Origin: Petrosia ficiformis
Lineage: Eukaryota; Porifera; Demospongiae; Haplosclerida; Petrosiidae
DNA: 64,000 nt
Direction: 5' to 3'
Assembly: GCA_947044365.1 (NCBI GenBank)
Contig: OX345636.1
Span: 620,001-684,000, forward strand
In this document: one piece after another, positions 22,107-35,150 of the stretch
Position numbering within the stretch: position 1 is the first letter of the stretch
How the letters are laid out: every line of letters begins with the position of its first letter
Made by a program: the position numbers and the translations under genes
The notes under the pieces: generated by a model
Database searches by the model: none
What the model was told of the DNA's origin: nothing
What the model saw: only the letters and a program-made list of their open reading frames with translations

Positions 22107-23681
22107 TGATGGCAACTGAAATATATAATTGTCCACTTTGTGCAGAATTCCATGCTCCTACTATTCAGCTCCTGTTTCCAATTCGGATACACTGAAGTAA
22201 GAAACAGGCCAACCATCATTACAAATGCTACCATTACAATACCCTGAAACAGAATGGTGTGTTGTGTGTGCGTGTGTGTGTGTGTGTATTCTACCATTCA
22301 TTTCTAACTCTTACCTTCAAACAGTTGCTATTCTGCCATTTTGTACAGTAATTCGGTAGCCAAGAACTTCTTAGATACCAAATTTTGTTTGTTCCTATAC
22401 AATATCATGAAATCACTTGTTATGAAACATAATGTAGTTTTTAAGTTCCATCTGTTTATATTAGCAGAGATTCTCTATACATGTTCTGTTATATATATAC
22501 ATGTACTCTCTCTGATAATATAATAGATTTTACTTCAATCCTTGGTTTTATTCTTATTTTCAAGCATCTCAAAGCTGGTTGCTTGGACGCTACCTTCCAT
22601 TAATGATTGGAGAAAAGATTCCGGAGGATGGATGTGCTTCACCCTTCTTCTGAACATCATGCAGTACATGTTTGCACCAAAGCTCACAGAAGATGATCTG
22701 GCCATACTGCAGGATATGATTATGGAACACCACCAAACTTTTGTGAGCTTGTACCCGGATCAGACAGTCATTCCAAAGCAAAACTACCTGATTCACACAC
22801 CAAGACTTATTCATCAGTGAGAACAATACGTTTGTGCAATCTAAATGTAGCTGTTGATATACATTTTGTTATAGGTATGGACCACTTGTTCATTTCTGGA
22901 CAATAAGATTCGAGGCCAAACACAAATATTTCAAGCGTCTAACAGCTGCAGTTGGAAATTTTATCAACCTGCCGTATACCCTGGCAATGAGGCACCAGTT
23001 TTTACAGTGTTACCTTCGTTTGGAGAGCTCAGAGGATCTCAATATTGTGGAAGTGGGAAAGGGTAATTTCAGTATCATAGAAGGAGAAAAAGTAATGATG
23101 AATGATTCTAATCCTTTAGGTATTGATGTCACTACATCTGATTTGGACTACCTGATTAACTTGCAAGGAAATGAGACATACTGGTATGACATGTACATTA
23201 AACAATGTGTATATATGTTGTGTCTGTTATCTCATATAGGCTATAGGCTATATGTACAATGTACATACATGTATGTGTACATGTGTATGTCTAAAATAAT
23301 ACTGTGTACATTAATATGCACACAATGCGTGTGATGTGTCATGCTGCTTACATGTACATGCATTCATAATTACATTTTGTCTGTATTTTACTCAGCCCAA
23401 AGTGGGTCACAGTAAGAGGTGTGACTTACAAGAAAGGAAGTGTCATGGCTATCAAACCTTCTGAGTCAATCTTGGAAGATGATCCTGTATTTGGGGGAGT
23501 TGAGGAAGTTTATGTCGTTGATTCATGTCATGTCTACCTGTACGTAAAACTGTTCGAGACATTGTACTTTAACAAGCATTATGCATCATACATCATAAGG
23601 ACTACGCAGACTCATCAGCTTGTTGCAGTAGAAGAATTTTTTATCACATTTACCTCTACATGCACATCCTTCATTTTCTAA
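22107..23681 (+). pseudogene. CACTA/EnSpm-type transposase, internally deleted
   Basis: Starts with MATEIYNCPLCAEFH and a later IRIH, the N-terminal C2H2-type finger found in this family, followed at once by a stop. The DDE core exons are missing. C-terminal exons are recognisable: about 22566-22819 (RYLPLMIGEKIPED, frameshift, MCFTLLLNIMQYMFAP, IPKQNYLIHTPRLIHQ), 22876-23184 (YGPLVHFWTIRFEAKHKYFK, TLAMRHQFLQCYL) and 23396-23681 (PKWVTVRGVTYKKGS, FGGVEEVYVV). Introns have GT/AG borders with matching phase (CA|G across the first). The transposase would cut element ends in the nucleus; this copy cannot. Confidence 0.78.
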
Positions 23682-24476
23682 TGAGTTTTGTGTTGTACCC
23701 AAATTTCATTTAATGTAGTAAGACAAAATAATTAAGTGTATTATTAATTTTGAATCATGATAACAAAGTTTAATTTATTTCATTTTAAATTTCTATTAAT
23801 AAAGTAATTCAAATGTTATCAATCACTAACACTATCAAGTCTACATTTGGCTCCTCCTACATGTATAATTATAATCATGATGCTATACTAGACTAGTTGC
23901 ATTAAACATTTTAACAGTTAAAAGTTGCTTAAAGTTAGAATTTTAATCACACTATTATGCAAAATCAATTATTGATGTATTTTGTTTATAATTATGTAAT
24001 TACTCCAGTATTGCTAATTACTGTTACTACCCTGGAGTTATCTTTACTCGGGTAGTAGCTCAAACTCCACATTCAAGAGTAAACAGGTTACTCTGCATAG
24101 TTACAGTTACTCTGCATTTTTAACAGTGTACAGAGAGCACTATGAGTCAGCACTACTGATAGTACTACTAGTAATACTGAATACAGCACTACAGAGAGCA
24201 CTATGAGTAATACTGAATACAGCACTGCTGCTAGTACTACTAGTAATACTGAATGCAGCACTACAGAGAGCACTATGAGTCAGCACTACTGATAGTACTA
24301 CTAGTAATACAGAAGACAACACTACTGATAGTACTTCTAGTAATACTGAATACAGCACTACAGAGAGCACTATGAGTAGTTTTGAATACAGCACTACCGA
24401 TATGCTACTAGTAATACTGAATACAGCAATACTGATAGTACTCCTAGTAATACTGAATACAGCACAACTGATAGTA

Positions 24477-27185
24477 AGGTAGGGCGGGGCAATTCCGGTA
24501 GAAATTTAACAAACGAGCGATTGGCTTCCTCCACTTGGTAGTAGATCTTTCAATCCTGACGATACTAAATAGCCTGACTACTGATGAGTCTTCACACACA
24601 ACATACATCAGTGTACTTATGTAAAGTCAGAAGCTGGTGACCCAAACTTGTTAGACACTAAATTTTTGCTGACGGGGCAATTTCGGTATTTTTTGCTTTC
24701 GCATAAAAAGATATAATACATATTCTGCATACATACCAATTTATTTCTGGAATGATGAAAGTAATGAGATCAAACTATTGTGTGTATGTATCATGATTGG
24801 CCAATGACCAAAGCTCTTAAACTTCTATTTACGAGCTTTGGCCAGGTCAGGTTTTAACCCTGCAGGAAGTATTTGACATCAGTAATTCACAAAATCAACA
24901 ATAATAAGGTTTTTAACAAAAAAGTAGTATAGTATCCACAATATAAATGGATTTTAATTGTAACACTGGTCACATGACCATACTCCAGTTGGAATTGAAC
25001 TACCTATATCCTAAACAGTCAAAGTGATACCATCGATCACAGGTGTCACAACCCATCCACTTTTCTTTTGCTCTTTGATTATCATCGGCATAAATTCCAC
25101 CACACTCCTCACAAACACCATTGTCTTCCTCTGAGGTATCACTACAAGAAGGATCACTATCATGATTGATGACTGGTATTTCTTTCTTCCTCCGTTGTTT
25201 AGCTTGTTTTCTAGGCAACTTAGCTTTAGCTTTTCCTTTCCCATGAGCTCTGTCAGAAGTGGTAGTTCTCTGTGCTCTTATTTCTTTTCTCAGTGCTCGA
25301 GCTTTCTTCTCTTCTTCTTTTCGAGTTTCCTCTTCCTCAAATCTTTGGAAAACATCATCAGTAGTGAGTGCTTCTCCATAAAACTTTGGTTTCACTTTCC
25401 GTTTGTCTGTAGATTTGCTGCCAGGCTAGTTGGCTTGGAGTAATTGTGCAAAATAGCCTCTCAACTGGAATCGAATTGGAGTTGTGGTTTTTGCAACAGT
25501 TACAGTTCCCTTGAAATCAAGAACTACTTCAGGCTCAATACTAGAATTGTTAACTTTTGGTTTACTAGGCTTAGAATAAGGGAGTGCTTTGGATAACTTG
25601 CTGAGAGAAATAGCTTCTCTACACAAAGGGTAAAGTCCACATTTACGAAATCCACTTCTAAAGTGTTGAGGTAAAAAAGATTTCTCATACAACTCATCAA
25701 GTAGGCGAGGAAATTCTTCCTTTGTGATAGTGGAGGCACAAGATTTAATCTGATATGCTTTCAAACATTTACGCCATTGATTTTTAACAGGTCCAAAGAC
25801 ACTAACATTCAGGGGTTGAATAAGGTGGGTGACATGTGGTGGAAAGCATACTAAATGAATATTGTTAGAGCGTACAACTTCAATAAGCTTCAGACTTATG
25901 TGAGAATGATGTCCATCAAAAGAAAGGACAACTGGTGCAGTCATTGTCATGGGCATTACTGCTGCAACAAATAATTTGGAAAACCACTGCTGAAAGTTTG
26001 CACTCTCCATCCATCCACTGTCAGAAACAGAATACAGGCAACCGGCAGGTCCATCCTTCATCCATCTTGCCCAAAGGTTTTTTCCCTTGTAGACAACATA
26101 TGGAGGTAGTCGTGTGCCATCAGCACAACCACAGGCTAAAATTGTAATATGCTCCCTACCACTTCCCCCCATGGTTTCATGGACCTCTTTCTCACCTCGC
26201 TTTGCCAAAATCTGTTTTGAAGATACAGCAGTACAAAACCCACTCTCATCACAATTCCACAATCGATGTTGCAATTCATCCTCATCCATATCAGAAAATC
26301 CAATATCACAAAACAACTTACTAACTCGCTTAAACCATTCGTCAAATACTTCAGGTGTTGCTGATGTTGCCCGATTGGTTGGCAAGTGCTGAGGCTTACG
26401 TTCACTAATATCTTTGCTCCAGCGCTTTAAAAACAACTGCCACCAATCTCTTCCAGGTATACCATGATTAAAAGGGTTTGATCTAAATGGTTGATCACGT
26501 AGATAGTCACGGATCACTAAACCTGCTAATTCTTTTGTCAATCCAAATCCGATCTCCTGCAAAACCTGTAATGATACAACTATTTCTTTCTCCTCTGCAT
26601 GAGTTAGAACAGTAGGAGCCCAAGCACCTATTTGAATACACCCTTTATTAACATGATCATAAAGAGTGGATTGAGGAATTCCAAATTTAGAGGCAGCAGT
26701 GGAAACTTTCATATTTCTCTGCTTCACTGCACGTACAGCTTCCAATAAGTCCATCCTTGAATATTTTGGGGGAAGTTTCCTCTTGTACTGTCGAACCTGG
26801 AATGAAAGTGGGCATGAAAATGTTTTAAATTTTAATTTGTATCAAATTAAAACATCTCACGCCCAGTTCTGTTGCCGTAACAGCAGTATACGTACATTTC
26901 AGTTGATTCCAGACATAGATCAAGTGTGATGCTACTTTTTTTTAGATTTAAACTCAACATATTAATTTTTTGAGAGCTCATTTCTTTTACTTGTAATTTG
27001 CTTAGCTACTTGGAGACAGAAAACTCCAGTAAAAATCACTACTGCTTTTTTTTTCCCAAAGCGCAAACAATACACTTGTCAAACGCCAAATTTTGAGCCT
27101 TCAACTGCTACAAAATGCGAGCAATCCTGAAAAAGATTGAAAGTTTCCGAAATTGCCCCGCCTCCGAAAATGCCCCGCCCTACCT
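24477..27185. mobile_element. pogo/Tigger-type DNA transposon inserted in the minisatellite
   Basis: Ends AGGTAGGGCGGGGCAATTCC (left) and the reverse complement of AGGTAGGGCGGGGCATTTTC (right), flanked by TA on both sides (24475-24476, 27186-27187). Excision with one TA rebuilds gatagtactactag, a perfect minisatellite segment. A second copy of cggggcaatttcgg lies inside each end (about 24674 and 27147), giving subterminal repeats. The 2.7-kb element carries one minus-strand transposase gene. TA duplication and gene content agree with the pogo branch of Tc1/mariner. Confidence 0.93.
25000..26800 (-). pseudogene. pogo/Tigger-type transposase with C-terminal PHD-like finger
   Basis: An acceptor at about 26800 leads into VRQYKRKLPPKYSR and a psq-type helix-turn-helix (STAASKFGIPQSTLYDHV), a CENP-B-like middle region, then the DDE domain: first Asp in WNCDESGF, second in SFDGHHSH, third position in HLIQPLNVSVFG. 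The third acidic residue, normally QPLD, is Asn here (codon 25807-25809). After GYFAQLLQAN there is an in-frame TAG (25426-25428). The same frame then continues through a basic Lys/Arg-rich linker and a zinc motif (CEEC, CDTC, WYHFDC) that resembles a PHD finger lacking its last Cys pair. The stop plus the D-to-N change make the copy inactive. An upstream first exon near 26890 is possible but uncertain. Confidence 0.88.
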
Positions 27186-27727
27186 TACTACTAGTAATAC
27201 TGAATACAGCACTACTGATAGTACTACTAGCAATATTGAATACAGCACTACTGATAGTACTACTAGTAATACTGAATACAGCACTACTGATAGTACTACT
27301 AGCAATATTGAATACAGCACTAAAGAGAGCACTATGAGTAATAATGATTACTCAACTACTTATAGTACTACTAGTAATACTGAATACAGCACTACAGAGA
27401 GCACTACTAGTAATACTGAATACAGCACTACTGATAGTACTACTAGTAATACTGAATACAGCACTACAGAGAGCACTATGAGTAGTATTGAATACAGCAC
27501 TACTGATATGCTACTAGTAATACTGAATACAGTACTACAGTTAGTACTACTAGTAATACTGAATACAGCACTACTGATATGCTACTAGTAATACTGAATA
27601 CAGCACAACAGATAGTACTACTAGTAATACTGAATACAGCACAACTGATAGAACTACTAGTAATACTGAATACAGCACTACTGATAGTACTACTAGCAAT
27701 ACTGAATACAGCACTACAGAGACCACT

Positions 27728-30700
27728 ATGAGTAATAATGATTACTCAACTACTGTTAGTACTACTAGTAATACTGAATACAGCACTACTGATATGCTAC
27801 TAGTAATACTGAATACAGCACAACAGATAGTACTACTAGTAATACTGAATACAGCACAACTGATAGAACTACTAGTAATACTGAATACAGCACTACTGAT
27901 AGTACTACTAGCAATACTGAATACAGCACTACAGAGACCACTATGAGTAATAATGATTACTCAACTACTGTTAGTACTACTAGTAATACTGAATACAGCA
28001 CTACAGATATGCTACTAGTAATACGGAATACAGCAATATTGATAGTACTCCTAGTAATACTGAATACAGCACAACTTATAGTACTACTAATAATACTGAA
28101 TACAGCACTACTGATAGTACTACTAGCAATACTGAATACAGCACTACAGAGAGCACTATGAGTAATAATGATTACAGCACTACTGATAGTACTACTAGTA
28201 ATACTGAATACAGCACTACTGATAGTACTACTAGTAATACTGAATACAGCACTACTAATAGTACTACTAGTAATACTGAATACAGCACTACAGAGAGCAC
28301 TATGAGTAATACTGATTACAGCACTACTGATAGTACTACTAGTAATACTGAATACAGCACTACAGAGAGCACTATGAGTAGTATGGAATACAGCACTACT
28401 GATATGCTACTAGTAATACTGAATACAGCACTACTGTTAGTACTACTAGTAATACTGAATACAGCACTACTGATATGCTACTAGTAATACGGAATACAGC
28501 AATATTGATAGTACTCCTAGTAATACTGAATTCAGCACAACTGATAGTACTACTAGTAATACTGAATACAGCACTACTGATAGTACTACCAGCAATACTG
28601 AATACAGCACTAAAGAGAGCACTATGAGTATTAATCATTACAGCACTACTGATAGTACTACTAGTAATACTGAATACAGCACTACTAATAGTACTACTAG
28701 TAATAATGAATACAGCACTACTGATAGTACTACTAGTAATACTGAATACAGCACTACAGAGAGCACTATGAGTAGTATTGAATACAGCACTACTGATATG
28801 CTACTAGTAATACTGAATACAGTACTACAGTTAGTACTACTAGTAATACTGAATACAGCACTACTGATATGCTACTAGTAATACTGAATACAGCACAACA
28901 GATAGTACTACTAGTAATACTGAATACAGCACAACTGATAGAACTACTAGTAATACTGAATACAGCACTACTGATAGTACTACTAGCAATACTGAATACA
29001 GCACTACAGAGACCACTATGAGTAATAATGATTACTCAACTACTGTTAGTACTACTAGTAATACTGAATACAGCACTACAGATATGCTACTAGTAATACG
29101 GAATGCAGCAATATTGATAGTACTCCTAGTAATACTGAATACAGCAAAACTTATAGTACTACTAGTAATACTGAATACAGCACTACTGATAGTACTACTA
29201 GCAATACTGAATACAGCACTACAGAGAGCACTATGAGTAATAATGATTACAGCACTACTGATAGTACTACTAGTAATACTGAATACAGCACTACTGATAG
29301 TACTACTAGTAATACTGAATACAGCACTACTAATAGTACTACTAGTAATACTGAATACAGCACTACAGAGAGCACTATGAGTAATACTGATTACAGCACT
29401 ACTGATAGTACTACTAGTAATACTGAATACAGCACTACAGAGAGCACTATGAGTAGTATGGAATACAGCACTACTGATATGCTACTAGTAATACTGAATA
29501 CAGCACTACTGTTAGTACTACTAGTAATACTGAATACAGCACTACTGATATGCTACTAGTAATACGGATTACAGCAATATTGATAGTACTCCTAGTAATA
29601 CTGAATTCAGCACAACTGATAGTACTACTAGTAATACTGAATACAGCACTACTGATAGTACTACCAGCAATACTGAATACAGCACTAAAGAGAGCACTAT
29701 GAGTATTAATGATTACAGCACTACTGATAGTACTACTAGTAAAACTGAATACAGCACTACTGATAGTACTACTAGTAATACTGAATACAGCACTACTAAT
29801 AGTACTACTAGTAATAATGAATACAGCACTACAGAGAGCACTATGAGTAATACTGATTACAGCACTACTGATAGTACTACTAGTAATACTGAATACAGAA
29901 CTACTGATAGTACCAATAGTAATACTGAATACAGCACTACTAATAGTACTACTAGTAATACTGAATACAGCACTACTGATAGTAATACTTGTAATACTGA
30001 ATACAGCCCTACTGATAGTACTACTAGTAATACTGAATACAGCACAACTGATAGTACTACTAGTAATACTGAATACAGCACTGCTGATGGTACTACTAGC
30101 AATATTGAATACAGCACTACAGAGAGCACTATGAGTAATAATGATTACAGCACTACTGATAGTACTACTAGTAATACTGAATACAGCACTACTGATAGTA
30201 CTACTAGTAATACTGAATGCAGCACAACTGATAGTACTACTAGTAAAACTGAATACAGCACTACTGATAGTACTACTAGTAATACTGAATACAGCACTAC
30301 AGAGAGCACTATGAGTAATAATGATTACAGCACTACTGATAGTACTACTAGTAATACTGAATACAGCACTACAGAGAGCACTATGAGTAATACTGATTAC
30401 AGCATTACTGTTAGTACTACTAGTTATACTGAATACAGCACAACTGATAGTACTACTAGTAATACTGAATACAGCACTACTGATAGTACTAATAGTAATA
30501 CTGAATACAGCACTACAGAGATCACTATGAGTAATAATGATTACTCAACTACTGATAGTACTACTAGTAATACTGAATACAGCACTACTGATAGTACTAC
30601 TAGCAATACTGAATACAGCACTACAGAGAGCACTATGAGTAATAATGATTACAGCACTACTGATAGTACTACTAGTAATACTGAATACAGCACTACTGAT

Positions 30701-31400
30701 AGTACTACTAGTAATACTGAATACAGCACTACTAATAGTACTACTAGTAATACTGAATACAGCACTACAGATAGCACTATGAGTAATACTGATTACAGCA
30801 CTACTGATAGTACTACTAGTAATACTGAATACGGCACTACTGATAGTACTACTAGTAATACTGAATACAGCACTACTAATAGAACTAGTAGTAATACTGA
30901 ATACAGCACTACAGATAGCACTATGAATAATACTGATTACAGCACTACTGATAGTACTACTAGTAATACTGAATACGGCACTACTGATAGTACTACTAGT
31001 AATACTGAATACAGCACTACTGATATGCTACTAGTAATACGGAATACAGCAATATTGATAGTACTCCTAGTAATACTGAATACAGCACAACTGATAGAAC
31101 TACTAGTAATACTGAATACAGCACTACTGATAGTACTACTAGCAATACTGAATACAGCACTACAGAGACCACTATGGGTAATAATGATTATTCAACTACT
31201 GATAGTACTACTAGTAATACTGAATACAGCACTACTAATAGAACTAGTAGTAATACTGAATACAGCACTACAGAGAGCACTATGAGTAGTATTGAATACA
31301 GCACTACTGATATGCTACTAGTAATACTGAATACAGCACTACTGTTAGTACTACTAGTAATACTGAATACAGCACTACTGATATGCTACTAGTAATACGG
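27728..31400. repeat. 215-bp higher-order repeat within the minisatellite
   Basis: Six 36-bp units minus one base form a 215-bp block starting at 27728, 27943 and 28158. The same arrangement recurs at 29018 and 29233. The larger block 27943-28484 repeats at 29018-29559, an offset of 1075 bp, exactly five times 215. The blocks differ by only a few bases, so duplication by unequal exchange or conversion was recent. Further related but less regular blocks extend to about 31400. Confidence 0.8.
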
Positions 31401-33073
31401 AATACAGCAATATTGATAGTACTCCTAGTAATACTGAATACAGCACTACTGATAGTACTACTAGTAATACTGAATACAGCACTACTGATATGCTACTAGT
31501 AATACGGAATACAGCAATATTGATAGTACTTCTAGTAATACTGAATACAGCACAACTTATAGTACTACTAGTAATACTGAATGCAGCACTACTAATAGAA
31601 CTAGTAGTAATACTGAATACAGCACTACAGAGAGCACTATGAGCAGTATTGAATACAGCACTACTGATATGCTACTAGTAATACTGAATACAGCACTACT
31701 GTTAGTACTACTAGTAATACTGAATACAGCACTACTGATAGTACTACTAGTAATACTGAATACAGCACTACAGAGAGCACTATGAGTAATAATGATTACA
31801 GCACTACTGATAGTACTACTAGTAATACTGAATACAGCACTACTGATAGTACTACTAGTAATACTGAATACAGCACTACTGATAGTACTACTAGCAATAC
31901 TGAATACAGCACTACAGAGAGCACTATGAGTAATAATGATTACTGCACTACTGATAGTACTACTAGTAATACTGAATACAGCACTACTGATAGTACTACT
32001 AGTAATACTGAATACAGCACTACTAAAAGTACTACTGGTAATACTGAATACAGCACTACAGATAGCACTATGAGTAATACTGATTACAGCACTACTGATA
32101 GTACTACTAGTAATACTGAATACAGCCCTACTGATAACACTACTAGAAATACTGAATACAGCACTACTGATATTACTACTAGTAATACAGCAATATTGAT
32201 ATTACTACTAGTAATACTGAATACAGCACTAATGATAGTACTATAGTAATAATCAATACAGCACTACTGATAGTACTACTAGTAATACTGAATACAGCAC
32301 TAATGATTGTATACTAGTAACACTTAATACAGCACTACTGATAAAACTACTAGTATTACTGAATACAACACTACTGATATTACTACTAGTAATACAGCAC
32401 TATTGATATTACTACTAGTAATACTGAATACAGCACTAATGATAGTACTATAGTAATAATGAATACAGCACTACTGATAGTACTACTAGTAATACTGAAT
32501 ACAGCACTACTGATAAAACTACTAGTATTACTGAATACAACACTACTGATATTACTACTAGTAATACAGCACTATTGATATTACTACTAGTAATACTGAA
32601 TACAGCACTAATGATAGTACTATAGTAATAATGAATACAGCACTACTGATAGTACTACTAGTAATACTGAATACAGCACTACTGATAACACTACTAGTAA
32701 TACTGAATACAGCACTACTGATATTACTACCAGTAATACAGCACTATATTATATTACTACTAGTAATACTGAATACAGCACTAATGATAGTACTACTAGT
32801 AATACTGAATACAGCACTACTGATAGTACTATTAGTAATAATGAATACAGCCCTACTGATAATACTACTAGTAATACTGAATACAGCACTACTGATATTA
32901 CTACTAGTAATATAGCACTATTGATATTACTACTAGTAATACTGAATACAGCACTACTGATAGTACCACTAGTAATAATGAATACAGCACTACTGATAGT
33001 ACTACTAGTAATACTGAATACAGCACTACTGATAGTACTACTAGTAATACTCAATACAGCACTAATGATATTA

Positions 33074-35150
33074 CTACTGGTAATAGAGCACTACTGATAT
33101 TACTACTAGTAATATGGATACAGCACTACAGATATTACTACTAGTAATACAGAATACAGCACTACTGATAGTACTACTGAATACAGCACTACTGATAGTA
33201 CTACTAGTAATGATGTATACAGCACTGCTGATAGCACTACTAGTAATACTGAATACATCACTACTGATAGTACTACTAGTAATAATGAAGACAGCACTAC
33301 TACTAGAAACACTGAATAAAGCACTACTGATCGTACTACCAGAAAGACAGAAGAAAGCCATGCTGATAGCAGTACTAGTAATAATGAATACAGCCCTACT
33401 GATTGTACAAATAGTAATACTGAATACAGACCTACTGATATTACTACTAGAAAGACTGAAGAAAGCCCTGCTGATAGTACTACTAGTAATACTGAATACA
33501 GCACTACTGATAGTACTACTAGTATTACTGAATACAGCCCTATTGATAGTACTACTAGTAATGATGTATAAGGCACTGCTGATAGCACTACTAGTAATAC
33601 TGAATACAGCACTACTGATAGTACTACTAGTAATAATGAAGACAGCACTACTACTAGAAACACTGAATAAAGCACTACTGATCGTACTACCTGAAAGACT
33701 GCAGAAATCCCTGCTGATAGTAGTACTAGTAATAGTGAATACAGCCCTACTGATAGTACTACTAGTAATACTGAATACAGCACTACTGATAGTACTACTA
33801 GTAATACTGAAAACAGCACTACTGATAGTACTACTAGTAATATTGAATACAGCACTACTGATAGTACTATTAGTAATAATGAATACAGCCCTACTGATAA
33901 TACTACTAGTAATACTGAATACAGCACTACTGATATTACTACTAGTAATATAGCACTATTGATATTACTACTAGTAATACTGAATACAGCACTACTGATA
34001 GTACCACTAGTAATAATGAATACAGCACTACTGATAGTACTACTAGTAATACTGAATACAGCACTACTGATAGTACTACTAGTAATACTCAATACAGCAC
34101 TAATGATATTACTACTGGTAATAGAGCACTACTGATATTACTACTAGTAATATGGATACAGCACTACAGATATTACTACTAGTAATACAGAATACAGCAC
34201 TACTGATAGTACTACTGAATACAGCACTACTGATAGTACTACTAGTAATGATGTATACAGCACTGCTGATAGCACTACTAGTAATACTGAATACATCACT
34301 ACTGATAGTACTACTAGTAATAATGAAGACAGCACTACTACTAGAAACACTGAATAAAGCACTACTGATCGTACTACCAGAAAGACAGAAGAAAGCCATG
34401 CTGATAGCAGTACTAGTAATAATGAATACAGCCCTACTGATTGTACAAATAGTAATACTGAATACAGACCTACTGATATTACTACTAGAAAGACTGAAGA
34501 AAGCCCTGCTGATAGTACTACTAGTAATACTGAATACAGCACTACTGATAGTACTACTAGTATTACTGAATACAGCCCTATTGATAGTACTACTAGTAAT
34601 GATGTATAAGGCACTGCTGATAGCACTACTAGTAATACTGAATACAGCACTACTGATAGTACTACTAGTAATAATGAAGACAGCACTACTACTAGAAACA
34701 CTGAATAAAGCACTACTGATCGTACTACCTGAAAGACTGCAGAAATCCCTGCTGATAGTAGTACTAGTAATAGTGAATACAGCCCTACTGATAGTACTAC
34801 TAGTAATACTGAATACAGCACTACTGATAGTACTACTAGTAATACTGAAAACAGCACTACTGATAGTACTACTAGTAATATTGAATACAGCACTACTGAT
34901 TGTACTACTAGTAATACTGTATACAGCACTACTGATAGTACTACTGGTATTACTGAATACAGCCCTATTGATAGTACTACTAGTAATGATGTATAAGGCA
35001 CTGCTGATAGCACTACTAGTAATACTGAATACAGCACTACTGATAGTACTACTAGTAATAATGAAGACAGCACTACTACTAGAAACACTGAATAAAGCAC
35101 TACTGATCGTACTACCAGAAAGACTGCAGAAATCCCTGCTGATAGTAGTA
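33074..35150. repeat. 1038-bp tandem duplication within the minisatellite
   Basis: The stretch starting near 33074 is repeated essentially unchanged at an offset of 1038 bp (for example gatgtataaggcactgctga near 33562 and 34600). A shorter third copy of the inner part is offset a further ~388 bp (near 34988). Variant units here, such as those with gaaagactgaagaaagccc, are absent from the earlier array, so this end of the array has its own expansion history. Confidence 0.8.

Larger units (their letters stand above)
18939..24128. mobile_element. CACTA/EnSpm-like element with SAM-domain gene (internally deleted)
   Basis: Left end CACTGTTAAAACATTGGAGT, right end the reverse complement of CACTGTTAAAAATGCAGAGT. 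The flanks duplicate TA (left ...gcacTA, right TAcagagag...). Removing the element and one TA restores a normal minisatellite unit. Both subterminal regions carry repeated GAGTAA/TTACTC motifs, typical binding-site arrays of CACTA elements. Inside are a SAMD3-like gene on the minus strand and a CACTA transposase on the plus strand, divergent from a short shared promoter. The transposase lacks most of its middle and both genes have lesions, so this copy is probably immobile on its own. Confidence 0.85.
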
